Shown: positions 35,968 to 44,876, counted from the stretch's first letter. The stretch: 64,000 nt of DNA from Pelagibacterales bacterium SAG-MED01 (GCA_014654455.1 JACWCY010000004.1:1-64000), one strand, 5' to 3'. The notes: generated from the letters alone by a model not told the origin. Program-made: numbers and translations.

Positions 35968-37155
35968 ATGAAATCAAAAAAAAGAATTGTTTTAGCTTAT
36001 TCAGGCGGACTAGATACATCTATAATTCTTAAATGGCTTCAAGAAAATTATAATGCTGAAGTAATTTGTTACACCGCAGATATTGGTCAGGAAATTAATC
36101 GAAAAAAAATAATATCTAACGCTAAAAAATTTGGGGTTAAAAAAATAATTATAAAAGATCTAAAAGATATTTTTATAAAAGATTATGTTTTTCCAATGAT
36201 CCGAGGTCATGCAGTCTATGAGGGTGTTTATTTATTGGGAACATCTATTGCAAGACCCTTGATAGCAAAAGACCAAGTCAGAATTGCAAAAAAATTTAAA
36301 GCTTATGCAGTATCTCATGGTGCTACAGGAAAAGGTAATGATCAAGTTAGATTTGAACTAGGTTATCATTATTTTGAACCAAAAATTACAATTATTGCTC
36401 CCTGGCGAATATGGAAATTAAAATCAAGAACAGATTTAATTAATTATGCAAAAAAAAATAAAGTGCCTATTCCAAAAGATAAAAAAGGTGCTCCACCTTT
36501 TTCGGTTGATGATAATTTATTTCATACTTCAACTGAAGGTAAAGTTTTAGAAAATCCTAAAAACCCAGCACCAGAATTTATTTATCAAAGAACTATTTCT
36601 CCGGAAAAGGCTCCAAACAAACCAACTTTTGTTTCAATTAATTTTAAAAATAGTGATCCTGTAGGTGTTAATGGAAAAAAATTACGTCCTGCAAAATTAC
36701 TTGAAAAACTAAATCAACTTGCTGGTAAAAATGGAATTGGCAGGGTTGATCTTGTAGAAAATAGATTTTTAGGAATAAAATCGAGAGGAGTTTATGAAAC
36801 TCCAGGAGGAACATTGCTGATCAATGCTCATAGAGCAATTGAGTCTGTCACTTTAGATAAAGAAACAATGCATAAAAAAGACAACATAATGACAAGATAT
36901 GCTGAATTAATTTATAATGGCTACTGGTATTCAAAAGAAAGATTCAAATTACAAAAAATTGTAGACTTTAAAAAGAACAAGGTCAATGGAACTATTAAAT
37001 TAAAACTCTATAAAGGAAATATAACAATCGAATCAAGAGTAACTAACAGTAAAGCTTATTCTATGAAAAAAGTTTCTTTTGAAGAAAATAAATCATTTAA
37101 TAAATCAAATGTAGAAAAATTTATAAATTTTCATAAGAAAAAGTTAAGAAATTAG
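35968..37155 (+). CDS. argG: argininosuccinate synthase
   Basis: ArgG joins citrulline and aspartate using ATP in arginine synthesis. The 395-residue protein has the ATP pyrophosphatase loop LAYSGGLDTSIILKWL at the N-terminus, YTADIGQE, HGATGKGNDQVRFELG and APWR, all diagnostic. It starts three bases after the ialB-like gene. No argH is nearby. Confidence 0.97.
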   Translation: MKSKKRIVLAYSGGLDTSIILKWLQENYNAEVICYTADIGQEINRKKIISNAKKFGVKKIIIKDLKDIFIKDYVFPMIRGHAVYEGVYLLGTSIARPLIAKDQVRIAKKFKAYAVSHGATGKGNDQVRFELGYHYFEPKITIIAPWRIWKLKSRTDLINYAKKNKVPIPKDKKGAPPFSVDDNLFHTSTEGKVLENPKNPAPEFIYQRTISPEKAPNKPTFVSINFKNSDPVGVNGKKLRPAKLLEKLNQLAGKNGIGRVDLVENRFLGIKSRGVYETPGGTLLINAHRAIESVTLDKETMHKKDNIMTRYAELIYNGYWYSKERFKLQKIVDFKKNKVNGTIKLKLYKGNITIESRVTNSKAYSMKKVSFEENKSFNKSNVEKFINFHKKKLRN

Positions 37156-37215
37156 GTGCTAATTATTGGACAATTTAACATTTGTTTATTTATAAAAACA
37201 ATTTAAGGTTTGTTT

Positions 37216-37674
37216 ATGGATAGCTTAAAAAGATGGATGCAAGATTCAGCAAATATTTTATTTGATGATAGTAAAAATGATCTTAGATCTTTACCAAAAT
37301 CTGTAAGATTGCAGATCTTATTAGTATTAAGCTTTATTTGGACTACTGTTTTTAGTTTATATGTTTTTTCTTATACAACTTTTGCTTTTGGATGGGCTGG
37401 TCTTTACGTTGCCCACATAGGGCTTATTTTTGCAGTCTACATGACATTCAAACATTTCCATAAAGCAGAGGAACAATCAGCCAGTGTATTCAAAACCAAA
37501 AACTTTGATCCATTTAAAATAATGGTCATAGTCTTTGTTGTTGTTTTTATTTTTGTGTTTTCAAAGGGAATAGAAGTTTTAACTAGCCCTAACCCGAGCT
37601 CTTATTCAATCCCTTATGATGGTCCTTCTAAATCAGTGTTTGAAAAATGGCTACCATTTAGTAAAGATAAGTAA
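37216..37674 (+). CDS. membrane protein of unknown function (TRAP-permease-leader-like length)
   Basis: From ATG 37216 (MDSLKRWMQDSANILFDDSK) this encodes 152 residues with three hydrophobic helices (near 40-60, 65-83 and 108-126) after a soluble N-terminus. The track starts two codons earlier at a TTG; TTAAGG upstream (37203-37208) serves as a modest ribosome binding site. The N-terminal DDSKNDLRSLPKSVRLQILL segment is charged. It overlaps the PsiE-like gene by one base (TAATG). No function can be assigned, and the length comparison is only descriptive. Confidence 0.65.
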   Translation: MDSLKRWMQDSANILFDDSKNDLRSLPKSVRLQILLVLSFIWTTVFSLYVFSYTTFAFGWAGLYVAHIGLIFAVYMTFKHFHKAEEQSASVFKTKNFDPFKIMVIVFVVVFIFVFSKGIEVLTSPNPSSYSIPYDGPSKSVFEKWLPFSKDK

Positions 37675-38054
37675 TGGAAAAGATTGCTAAAAATTTACAA
37701 CTAATTTTAATGTGTATTATTTTAATAAGCACAGTAATAGCAGTTGGTATAGAAATTAAAAATATGTTCCTCAATCAATCAGTAACTTTAGCTGACTTAT
37801 TATTAATGTTTCTATATCTAGAAGTTTTAGCAATGGTTAGAGTTTTTTGGAATCAACAATCAATCAGTATAACTCTACCACTTTTAATCGCTATCACAGC
37901 CCTAGCACGATTTATTATTCTACAGGGAAAAGAAATGGATCCTACAGCACTAGTTTATGAAGCTGTTGCTATAGTTCTTATTGCAGCCGCAATTGTGATC
38001 TTAAGATTAAGACATAGTGATAAGTTGGGTCTAAAAAAGAAAAAAAATAAATAA
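37674..38054 (+). CDS. PsiE-like membrane protein
   Basis: The 126-residue protein has four hydrophobic helices. The LADLLLMFLYLEVLAMVRVFW and ITALARFIILQGKEMDP segments match the phosphate-starvation-inducible PsiE family, whose role is unknown. The C-terminus is strongly basic (LGLKKKKNK). It is coupled to the preceding gene by a TAATG overlap. No Pho box was recognised. Confidence 0.78.
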   Translation: MEKIAKNLQLILMCIILISTVIAVGIEIKNMFLNQSVTLADLLLMFLYLEVLAMVRVFWNQQSISITLPLLIAITALARFIILQGKEMDPTALVYEAVAIVLIAAAIVILRLRHSDKLGLKKKKNK

Positions 38055-38059
38055 ATTTA

Positions 38060-39202
38060 ATGAACTTTGGAACGTCAAGGGCTTCGGCCATTGAAAAGCT
38101 AAATAAGTTTGTTGACCAAAATTTATTTGAATATTCCAGATTAAGAAACTTTGATTATGGTCCTAACAATAGATCAAATATTTCATGCCTTTCACCATAC
38201 ATTACCCATGGGATAATTTCTGAGTTAGAAGTGATTAAAAAATCGTTAAATAAATTTTCATTTTCAAAGAATGAAAAATTCATTCAAGAAGTTCTATGGA
38301 GAACATATTGGAAAGGCTGGTTAGAATTAAGACCTAATGTTTGGACTGATTATTTAAATGAATTAAAAAAAGTTCGTGAAGAATTTAAAGACAACCAAAA
38401 CTATAAAAATGCAATTGAGAGTAATACAAACATCGAGTGTTTTAATGAATGGGTAAAAGAATTAAAAGAAACTAATTATTTACACAATCATGCAAGAATG
38501 TGGTTTGCAAGTATTTGGATTTTTACTTTGGATTTACCTTGGCAACTTGGTGCAGAGTTTTTTATGAGGCATCTTTATGATGGAGATGCTGCATCCAATA
38601 CCTTAGGGTGGAGATGGGTCGCTGGAATTCAAACACAAGGTAAAAATTATCTAGCTAGTGAATGGAACATTAAAAAATTTACCAACAACAGGTTTAACAA
38701 TATCAAACTTAATGAAAATGCCCCTCCAATAACAAATAATAAAACTTATGCTGCATCGAAATTGGTGTTTAACAATCCACAAAATCTTGAAGAAAAAAAT
38801 CTTCTTGTTTTTGAAAATAATTTGTCTTTTGAAATAAGTGATTTTAAAGATCAAAAATTTAAAAAAGTTTTTTTAATTTCTAACAAAAATGAAAACCGAA
38901 CTATAGAACTCAGTGAAAAGTTAGTAAAATTTAAGTCTCAATTAATTGAAGATCAAAAAAAGAGATTAGAAGAAAAATCAATCAATACTGAAATTATAGA
39001 TTTAAGTGAGATTCAGAATATTAATGAAACTTATTATGGTTTATATCCTACAGTTGGTGAAAACCTAGATTTTATAAATACAAATAATTTAAAAATAGAA
39101 TTTCTGTATAGAAAATTAGACCAATTTTCTTGGCAATATTGTAATAAAGGTTTTTTTAATTTTAAAAACTATATTCCAAAAATAATTACAACTTTTAATT
39201 AA
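38060..39202 (+). CDS. short photolyase/cryptochrome-like protein with FAD domain first
   Basis: The 380-residue protein begins directly with the photolyase FAD-binding domain (about residues 1-215): CLSPYITHGIIS, FIQEVLWRTYWKGWLELRP, NYLHNHARMWFASIWIF and YDGDAASNTLGWRWVAGIQTQGKNY. The N-terminal Rossmann antenna domain usually in front is missing. Instead residues 240-380 form an alpha/beta tail (LLVFENNLSFEISD, VFLISNKNENRTIELSEKLV) that resembles an antenna domain moved to the C-terminus. Its partner photolyase gene lies 1 kb away. DNA repair or light sensing is likely but unproven. Confidence 0.8.
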   Translation: MNFGTSRASAIEKLNKFVDQNLFEYSRLRNFDYGPNNRSNISCLSPYITHGIISELEVIKKSLNKFSFSKNEKFIQEVLWRTYWKGWLELRPNVWTDYLNELKKVREEFKDNQNYKNAIESNTNIECFNEWVKELKETNYLHNHARMWFASIWIFTLDLPWQLGAEFFMRHLYDGDAASNTLGWRWVAGIQTQGKNYLASEWNIKKFTNNRFNNIKLNENAPPITNNKTYAASKLVFNNPQNLEEKNLLVFENNLSFEISDFKDQKFKKVFLISNKNENRTIELSEKLVKFKSQLIEDQKKRLEEKSINTEIIDLSEIQNINETYYGLYPTVGENLDFINTNNLKIEFLYRKLDQFSWQYCNKGFFNFKNYIPKIITTFN

Positions 39203-39420
39203 AACCACCTAAACATTCCGATAATTCCAGCCGTCGCATAAAAGAATTGTAAAAATAATATTCCTCTATGACCACCCCTATAAGCCCAAATTCCAATTAA
39301 GATTGCAGATATAAGTAATAAACAAAAACCAAAGAACTCTATACCAATATTCATAGCTACAAATAATGAGTACAGTATTGCCGTAATAACCCCAGTCCAT
39401 TCAAAAAATTTATTGTTCAT
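39199..39420 (-). CDS. small membrane protein of unknown function
   Basis: The 73-residue protein has three short hydrophobic helices and ends in YATAGIIGMFRWF. WAYRGGHRGILFLQFFYA is a distinct loop. Its stop shares the TTAA with the convergent photolyase-like gene. It overlaps the glutamine amidotransferase by four bases (ATGA), so the two are coupled. No function can be assigned. Confidence 0.65.
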   Translation of the reverse strand: MNNKFFEWTGVITAILYSLFVAMNIGIEFFGFCLLLISAILIGIWAYRGGHRGILFLQFFYATAGIIGMFRWF

Positions 39421-40136
39421 ATTATTTTTTTAAAATTTTCATAAAGAATCTTAGAATAATTATTCATTTCAGTCATATTATCTTTTGCAGCATTATCAAA
39501 TTTTTCTAATGCTCCATCTCCTAATTGATCTTCAAGAGCCTTTTTATACTCTGGCACACATCCCCATTCGTTGACTGTTGTATCTTTAATTTCGATGTGA
39601 AATTGAATACCATAAGCATGATTTTGATATTTAAAAATTTGATATTTAGTAACTGGCGATGAAGCTAACAAAGTTACATCTTTATTATTCTCAATTCCTT
39701 CAACCTCATAGGAATGCCATTGTAAACTTTTTATTTTGCTTGGAAATTTAGAAAATAAATTATCATTATCTTTTTCTTTAGAAAAATTAATATCCATAAT
39801 CCCTATTTCTGCTGGTTGGGATTTAACTACTTTGCCGCCAACAACTTCACCTAACAACTGGCATCCTAAACAAAAACCCAAATAAGGTTTTTTTAAATCA
39901 ACAACAAATTCTTTGATCGCTTTTTTTTCTTTAATTAACCAAGGATACTCTTTTTCCATAAACGTATCCATTGGGCCACCCATACAAAACATCCCATCAA
40001 ATTTACTAAGATTGCTTGGAATTTTTTCTCCTTCGTCAAGTTCTATAGTGGTTAAATTCAATCCATCGGCCAACATTAAATCTTTAATGTAACCAGGGTC
40101 TTCAATTTTAATATGCTGTAATACAATTATGTTCAC
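39417..40136 (-). CDS. class I glutamine amidotransferase (GMP-synthase-like)
   Basis: The 239-residue stand-alone amidotransferase has the nucleophile Cys in YLGFCLGCQLLGEVVGG near residue 95 and the His-Glu pair in YGIQFHIEIKD near 182, with oxyanion FCMGGPMDTF. Such proteins hydrolyse glutamine or act on gamma-glutamyl amines or peptides. It lies just downstream of the DUF2256 gene. No synthetase partner is visible. Confidence 0.87.
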   Translation of the reverse strand: MNIIVLQHIKIEDPGYIKDLMLADGLNLTTIELDEGEKIPSNLSKFDGMFCMGGPMDTFMEKEYPWLIKEKKAIKEFVVDLKKPYLGFCLGCQLLGEVVGGKVVKSQPAEIGIMDINFSKEKDNDNLFSKFPSKIKSLQWHSYEVEGIENNKDVTLLASSPVTKYQIFKYQNHAYGIQFHIEIKDTTVNEWGCVPEYKKALEDQLGDGALEKFDNAAKDNMTEMNNYSKILYENFKKII

Positions 40137-40141
40137 TAAAA

Positions 40142-40270
40142 TTAACTTAGCTTAGAACACTTCTTAGAACAATATTTTACTCTATCCCAATTAAGTTTCC
40201 ATTTCTTTCGCCAAAAAAAAGGTCTTTTGCAAACTGGACAGATTTTTGATGGCAGATGTTCTTTTTTCAC
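40142..40270 (-). CDS. DUF2256 zinc-ribbon protein, 42 residues (not in ORF track)
   Basis: The minus strand from GTG 40270 reads VKKEHLPSKICPVCKRPFFW and then RKKWKLNWDRVKYCSKKCSK, which matches DUF2256. The four cysteines (CPVC and CSKKC) form a likely zinc ribbon. The GTG overlaps the photolyase stop as TAGTG, so translation is coupled. DUF2256 proteins are commonly encoded next to photolyase or cryptochrome genes, although their function is not known. Confidence 0.88.
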   Translation of the reverse strand: MKKEHLPSKICPVCKRPFFWRKKWKLNWDRVKYCSKKCSKLS

Positions 40271-41760
40271 TAAAAAGTATTTTGTTTTATAAATTTATCT
40301 GCCTCAGATAAAATCAATTTTTTTCTATCCGTTTTCATTTTATCAAAAATTCTTACCATCATTGATAATCTAGGGTTAGTTAAAAAAAATTTTCTGTTTC
40401 GATCTATAAATCTCCAATAAAGACCATCCATTGTATTGCACCACTCTCCTTTTTTAAAATCCATCATTTTCATAAAATAAGCAGACCCACAGATATAAGG
40501 TTTGGTTGCAAATATTCCGCCATCACTGAATAGTCCCATACCATAAACATTTGGTACCATTACCCAGTCAGAAGAGTCTACAAACATTTCCATAAACCAT
40601 TTGTAAACTATAATTGGTTTAATCTCACAAAGGTTCATGATGTTAGATAAAATCATTAGTCTTTCAATATGGTGAGACCAGCCGTGGTTTAATGCATTCT
40701 TGATTGCATAATCTAATGGTGGCAAACCTGTCGTTCCATCATACCAAGACTTTTTCATTTTTCTATTTTGTTTAAAAAAATTTTTGGTTTCCATTTCCTC
40801 TGAATAACTTTGATAAATACCTCGCATAAACTCTCTCCAACCAATTATCTGACGGATATAACCTTCCAAGGAATTCATTCTTATTTTATTTTTTTTATGA
40901 AAATCTAAAACTTTTTGAATAATAAACTCAGGAGTTATTAAACCTAAATTGATATAGGGGCTTAAAGCACTATGAAATAAAATGTTGTCTTTTTGATTTA
41001 CTGCGTCTTCATAATCACCAAACAAATTTGATTTTTCTTTTATAAAAAAATTTAGTAATTTAACCACGCCATCAAATTCTGTTGCCAACCAAAAATTATC
41101 CGTACTACCTGGATGATCTTTAAATAATTTTTCTACGATAGGCTTTAATTTTTTTGTATGATTAGTTTCATTAATTTTAGGAAATTTTGGTATTGAAATA
41201 TCTTTTGGTAATTTATTTCTATTGTCCTCATCAAAGCTCCACTTTCCTCCGATTGGATTTCCATCAGCACCCATCAATATTCCTGATTTTTTTCGAACCT
41301 CTTTGTAAAACGTTGCCATAAAAGGTTTTTTTGATTTTCCTAAGTAATTTTTGAATTCACTTCTTGAGTTTAAAAACATAGGAGTTTGAACAACATTCCA
41401 ATTAATTTTTTCTTTTTTTAAGAATTGAGAAATTTTTTTTTCAAAAGACTTATCTTCAATTTCAAAACTAGAAATTTCTTTAATTTTTTTTGAATTAATA
41501 ATCTTTTTTAATTTTTTAAGGTAATCATCTTTAAATTCTTTATCTTCAATTTTTGTATACTCTAATTTAAATTTATTCTTTTTGAGTTTGTCTGCATAAG
41601 ATCGCATAGAAGACAAGAATAATAGTATTTTCTGTTTATGATGTTTTTCATAAGTACATAAACCATTGTCTTCTGCCATAAAGAATATATGGTCTTTTTT
41701 GAAGCGGTCGAGGTATTTTGATGGAAATAATTGATTACCAAGTATAAAAAATAACTTCAT
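40270..41760 (-). CDS. photolyase-related protein of the FeS-BCP/PhrB group, Fe-S ligands largely missing
   Basis: The 496-residue protein matches the bacterial (6-4) photolyase / DPRP family. It has ILGNQLFPSKYLDRFKK at the N-terminus, GYIRQIIGWREFMRGIY, HGWSHHIERLMILSNIMNL, FVDSSDWVMVPNVYGMGLFSDGG and YWRFIDRNRKFFLTNPR. The family normally binds FAD and a 4Fe-4S cluster. Here the YCxxC pair that should follow AYFMKMMDF is gone with a deletion, and only WCNTMDGLYW retains a cysteine. It overlaps the DUF2256 gene and is divergent from the SDR with a 27-base gap. Confidence 0.88.
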   Translation of the reverse strand: MKLFFILGNQLFPSKYLDRFKKDHIFFMAEDNGLCTYEKHHKQKILLFLSSMRSYADKLKKNKFKLEYTKIEDKEFKDDYLKKLKKIINSKKIKEISSFEIEDKSFEKKISQFLKKEKINWNVVQTPMFLNSRSEFKNYLGKSKKPFMATFYKEVRKKSGILMGADGNPIGGKWSFDEDNRNKLPKDISIPKFPKINETNHTKKLKPIVEKLFKDHPGSTDNFWLATEFDGVVKLLNFFIKEKSNLFGDYEDAVNQKDNILFHSALSPYINLGLITPEFIIQKVLDFHKKNKIRMNSLEGYIRQIIGWREFMRGIYQSYSEEMETKNFFKQNRKMKKSWYDGTTGLPPLDYAIKNALNHGWSHHIERLMILSNIMNLCEIKPIIVYKWFMEMFVDSSDWVMVPNVYGMGLFSDGGIFATKPYICGSAYFMKMMDFKKGEWCNTMDGLYWRFIDRNRKFFLTNPRLSMMVRIFDKMKTDRKKLILSEADKFIKQNTF

Positions 41761-41787
41761 AATTAAATATAACTAATAAAATTTTTT

Positions 41788-42498
41788 ATGTCAGAAAAAT
41801 ATATTGTTTTTGGTGCGACAGGTTCAATCGGATCAAGTTTAGCAGAACAGTTAGTAAGTTCAGGAAATAGCGTTCATTTAGTTGCAAGAAATGAAGTTGA
41901 GCTTAAAAATATTTCTGACAAACTAGGATGTACATCTACTGTGGCTGATGTTTTGGAGGAAGGATTTATTGATAAAGTTAAAAATGATATACCAGAAACA
42001 AAGGGGATTGCTTACTGTGTAGGTTCAATTGATTTAAAACCTTTAAGAATGGTTACAGAACAAGATTTTAACAAGTGTATGAAACTAAATCTTTATTCTG
42101 CAGTTGAGGCTATAAAAGGATACCAAGAAAGTTTAAAAAAAAATAAAGGATCAGTGGTTTTATTTTCTACAGTCGCTGCTCAAAGAGGATTTACTAATCA
42201 TGCTATAATCGCTTCTACAAAAGCTGCAGTTGAAGGGTTGACTGTTTCTTTAGCAGCTGAATTTGCACCATACATCAGAGTTAACTGTATAGCTCCTAGT
42301 CTGACAAATTCTAAAATTGCTGAACCAATGTTAAAAAATAAAGCACTAGCGGATGGAATAGCAAAAGCTCATCCACTTAAAAGATTGGGTGAGGGAAAAG
42401 ACTCTGCTTCACTAGCAAAGTTTCTTATTACTGAAGATAGTTCTTGGGTCACAGGACAAATAATTGCAGTAGATGGTGGAAGATCTAAACTTTCTTAA
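41788..42498 (+). CDS. short-chain dehydrogenase/reductase family protein lacking the catalytic Tyr
   Basis: The 236-residue Rossmann protein has VFGATGSIGSSLAEQL for the cofactor, Asn in KLNLYSAVEA, Ser in VLFSTVAAQ and the C-terminal ITEDSSWVTGQIIAVDGG. The YxxxK active site is replaced by IASTK (near residue 150), so Lys remains but Tyr is Ile. The codons read ATC GCT TCT ACA AAA, so this is not a frame error. It is transcribed away from the photolyase. Altered chemistry or a non-catalytic role is possible. Confidence 0.87.
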   Translation: MSEKYIVFGATGSIGSSLAEQLVSSGNSVHLVARNEVELKNISDKLGCTSTVADVLEEGFIDKVKNDIPETKGIAYCVGSIDLKPLRMVTEQDFNKCMKLNLYSAVEAIKGYQESLKKNKGSVVLFSTVAAQRGFTNHAIIASTKAAVEGLTVSLAAEFAPYIRVNCIAPSLTNSKIAEPMLKNKALADGIAKAHPLKRLGEGKDSASLAKFLITEDSSWVTGQIIAVDGGRSKLS

Positions 42499-42499
42499 A

Positions 42500-43564
42500 G
42501 TGAAAAAAGTTTTATTTTTAACACTATTAATTTTTTTTTTTACCTCAAAATCTTTTTCTCAAAATTATAGTTTTCAAAAATTAACAAAACTTGATGAACC
42601 ATGGGGCTCGTCATTCTTGAATGAAAATGAATTAATAATTACAGAGAAAAGTGGAAAAATAAAAATTGTAAATATCAAATCCAATAAAATTTCTGAAGTT
42701 GATCATAATTTAAATTTTTTAGATTATGGCCAAGGAGGATTATTAGATATTCTATTTAAAGATAATTTTGTTTATATTTCCTATTCTGAAAATAGAGGTA
42801 ATTGGAAGTCGAGTACTTCAATTGCAAAAGCAAGATTTGATAAATTTAAATTAAACTTTAAAAATATTTTTCAAGCTGAACCTCCGATTGACTCAGGTTA
42901 TCATTTTGGTTCAAGATTAGTAATTAAAGATAATTACCTTTTTGCATCAGCTGGTGAAAGAGGACAAGGCATGATTGCACAAGATCCCACAAATCATCCT
43001 GGAAGTATTATAAGAATTCATTTGGATGGAAGTATTCCTAATGACAATCCTAAGTTTGAAAAAAATTCAGATTGGCTGCCCGAAATTTATCAAATTGGAA
43101 TTCGAAACCCTCAAGGTTTAACATTATCCCCTTTTGATGGAAAAATTTATATGAGTAACCATGGTGCAAAAGGAGGCGACTGGTTTGGAGAGGTAAAAAA
43201 AGCTGAAAACTATGGTTGGAAAATATTAGGCTGGGGTGGAAAAAATTATAGTGGAACTAAAATTGGACCTAAATGGAAACCTGGTTTTACTAAAGCAATT
43301 CAATATTGGGTACCTTCTATCGCTACAAGTGCTATTACTATTTACAAAGGGAATGAATTTAAAGAATGGAACAGTCATGCACTAATTACATCTCTTAAAG
43401 ATAAATCATTAAGAAAATTAATATTTGATGATAAATCAAATGTTAAAGAAGAGATCATTTTTAAAAATAAAATTGGAAGAATTAGAGATATACAGGTTCA
43501 TCCAAATAATGGAAAAATTTATTTTTTAGCAGGAGATAGTTTGTGGTTAATGGAAAAAAGTTAG
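42500..43564 (+). CDS. PQQ-dependent sugar dehydrogenase family protein (YliI/Asd-like)
   Basis: From GTG 42500 (KKVLFLTLLIFFFTSKSFS signal peptide) this encodes about 354 residues of a six-bladed propeller. Visible are LDEPWGSSFLNENELIITEKSGKI, GGLLDILF, YHFGSRLVIKDNYLFASAGERG, IYQIGIRNPQGLTLSPFDG and a HPNNGKIYFLAGDSLW end. The family oxidises aldose sugars in the periplasm with PQQ. The track start lies within the SDR gene and is improbable. No PQQ-synthesis genes are in the window. Confidence 0.86.
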   Translation: MKKVLFLTLLIFFFTSKSFSQNYSFQKLTKLDEPWGSSFLNENELIITEKSGKIKIVNIKSNKISEVDHNLNFLDYGQGGLLDILFKDNFVYISYSENRGNWKSSTSIAKARFDKFKLNFKNIFQAEPPIDSGYHFGSRLVIKDNYLFASAGERGQGMIAQDPTNHPGSIIRIHLDGSIPNDNPKFEKNSDWLPEIYQIGIRNPQGLTLSPFDGKIYMSNHGAKGGDWFGEVKKAENYGWKILGWGGKNYSGTKIGPKWKPGFTKAIQYWVPSIATSAITIYKGNEFKEWNSHALITSLKDKSLRKLIFDDKSNVKEEIIFKNKIGRIRDIQVHPNNGKIYFLAGDSLWLMEKS

Positions 43565-44616
43565 TAAATATTATATTTATTTTAGTTGGAATTTTTTTTT
43601 ATAATTGTTTAAGTATTGCAGTGGAAAAACCTTATCATCATTTACCAGATGGAACTTTTAGAAATCCTGAAGGTTCACCAAAAAGAGACCCTAATGTTAA
43701 ATGGTCTTATAAAATATTTAATCAAGAAAAAAAGAAGCTTGATATGACAGTGCCAAAAGAACATGTTGTAGAAAAGGAAAAAGTTTTATTAGATCTTAAA
43801 AAATTTAAAGAAGATGATTATATCGCCTGGATAGGCCACGCTACTTTTTTATTAAAGTTAGGCGAAACCACAATAATTACTGATCCTGTATTCTCAAAAA
43901 ATGCAGGTCCATTAATTTTTGGACCAGATAGATTCACTGAGCCAGCTTTAGAACTTAATGAAATTCCAGAAATAGATTTATTTTTGCTAACTCATAATCA
44001 TTACGATCATCAAGATATGTCTACCATAAGAAAATTTCCTTATAAAAAAGCAAAAGTTTTACTTCCTTTAAAACTAGGTAAATATTTTAAAAGATATAAA
44101 GATGTTAATGAGATGGACTGGTATGATGAAATAAGTATTAATGATAATTTAAAGATCACATTTCTACCTGCGGTTCACTGGTCGAAAAGAAGTTTAACAG
44201 ATACGAACAAAACTTTGTGGGGTAATTTTTTAATCGACTATAATGGAAAAAAAATTTTATTTACGTGCGATACTGGTGTTGGAGATATTTATAAAGATAT
44301 AGGAGATAAATATGGTCCAATTGATCTCACGTTAATCAATATAGGTGCTTATAATTTTTACCCTATAATGCCATACAAAGATAAATCTGTTTATCATACT
44401 AACCCTGAAGAAGCTTTAGAAGTTGCTCAAAGTTTAAAAAGTAAAAAAGTAATTGGGATGCACTGGGGAACTTTTGTTCTATCTTTAGAGCCTATCATGG
44501 AACCACCAATTAGATTCAAGAATAGTGCAGAAAAATACGGATTTAAAAAAGAAGATGCTATTATTTATAGAATAGGTGAGTTTGGATCTTTAAAAAAATT
44601 ACTCAATTATAATTAA
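43543..44616 (+). CDS. MBL-fold metal-dependent hydrolase (UlaG/NAPE-PLD-like)
   Basis: The 357-residue protein has an N-terminal hydrophobic segment (IIFILVGIFFYNCLSIA), then a metallo-beta-lactamase domain. The metal ligands are LLTHNHYDHQDMST (HxHxDH) near residue 150, His in LPAVHWSKRS, Asp in FTCDTGVGDIY and His in GMHWGTFVLS. The IAWIGHATFLLKLGETTIITDPVF opening resembles NAPE-PLD-type phosphodiesterases. The GTG start at 43543 overlaps the previous gene by 22 bases. Substrate unknown. Confidence 0.86.
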   Translation: MVNGKKLVNIIFILVGIFFYNCLSIAVEKPYHHLPDGTFRNPEGSPKRDPNVKWSYKIFNQEKKKLDMTVPKEHVVEKEKVLLDLKKFKEDDYIAWIGHATFLLKLGETTIITDPVFSKNAGPLIFGPDRFTEPALELNEIPEIDLFLLTHNHYDHQDMSTIRKFPYKKAKVLLPLKLGKYFKRYKDVNEMDWYDEISINDNLKITFLPAVHWSKRSLTDTNKTLWGNFLIDYNGKKILFTCDTGVGDIYKDIGDKYGPIDLTLINIGAYNFYPIMPYKDKSVYHTNPEEALEVAQSLKSKKVIGMHWGTFVLSLEPIMEPPIRFKNSAEKYGFKKEDAIIYRIGEFGSLKKLLNYN

Positions 44617-44876
44617 TCATCTAATAATTTTTTTTTTGCTTTTTCAAATTCTTCTTGAGTCAAAACACCATCTTTTAAAAGATTATTTAACTTTTCCAGT
44701 TCTTCACTCAAATTTTTCTTAACATCTAATGTGTTTTCAACTTCATTATTCTCTAAATTTTCATTCTCTTTGTTGGCATTTTTAGCACTCATGCCTTTCA
44801 TAATAGCGTTTCCTCCCAAATAGAGTACAAATGCAAATATTGGTATTACCAAACCAAAAAAAATTATTTTTTCCAT
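44613..44876 (-). CDS. SHOCT-domain small membrane protein
   Basis: The 87-residue protein has an N-terminal membrane helix (FGLVIPIFAFVLYLGGNAIM), an acidic linker and a C-terminal SHOCT motif, LNNLLKDGVLTQEEFEKAKK. SHOCT segments probably mediate oligomerisation. Its stop shares TTAA with the convergent hydrolase gene. It follows the 67-residue gene by three bases. Confidence 0.82.
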   Translation of the reverse strand: MEKIIFFGLVIPIFAFVLYLGGNAIMKGMSAKNANKENENLENNEVENTLDVKKNLSEELEKLNNLLKDGVLTQEEFEKAKKKLLDD

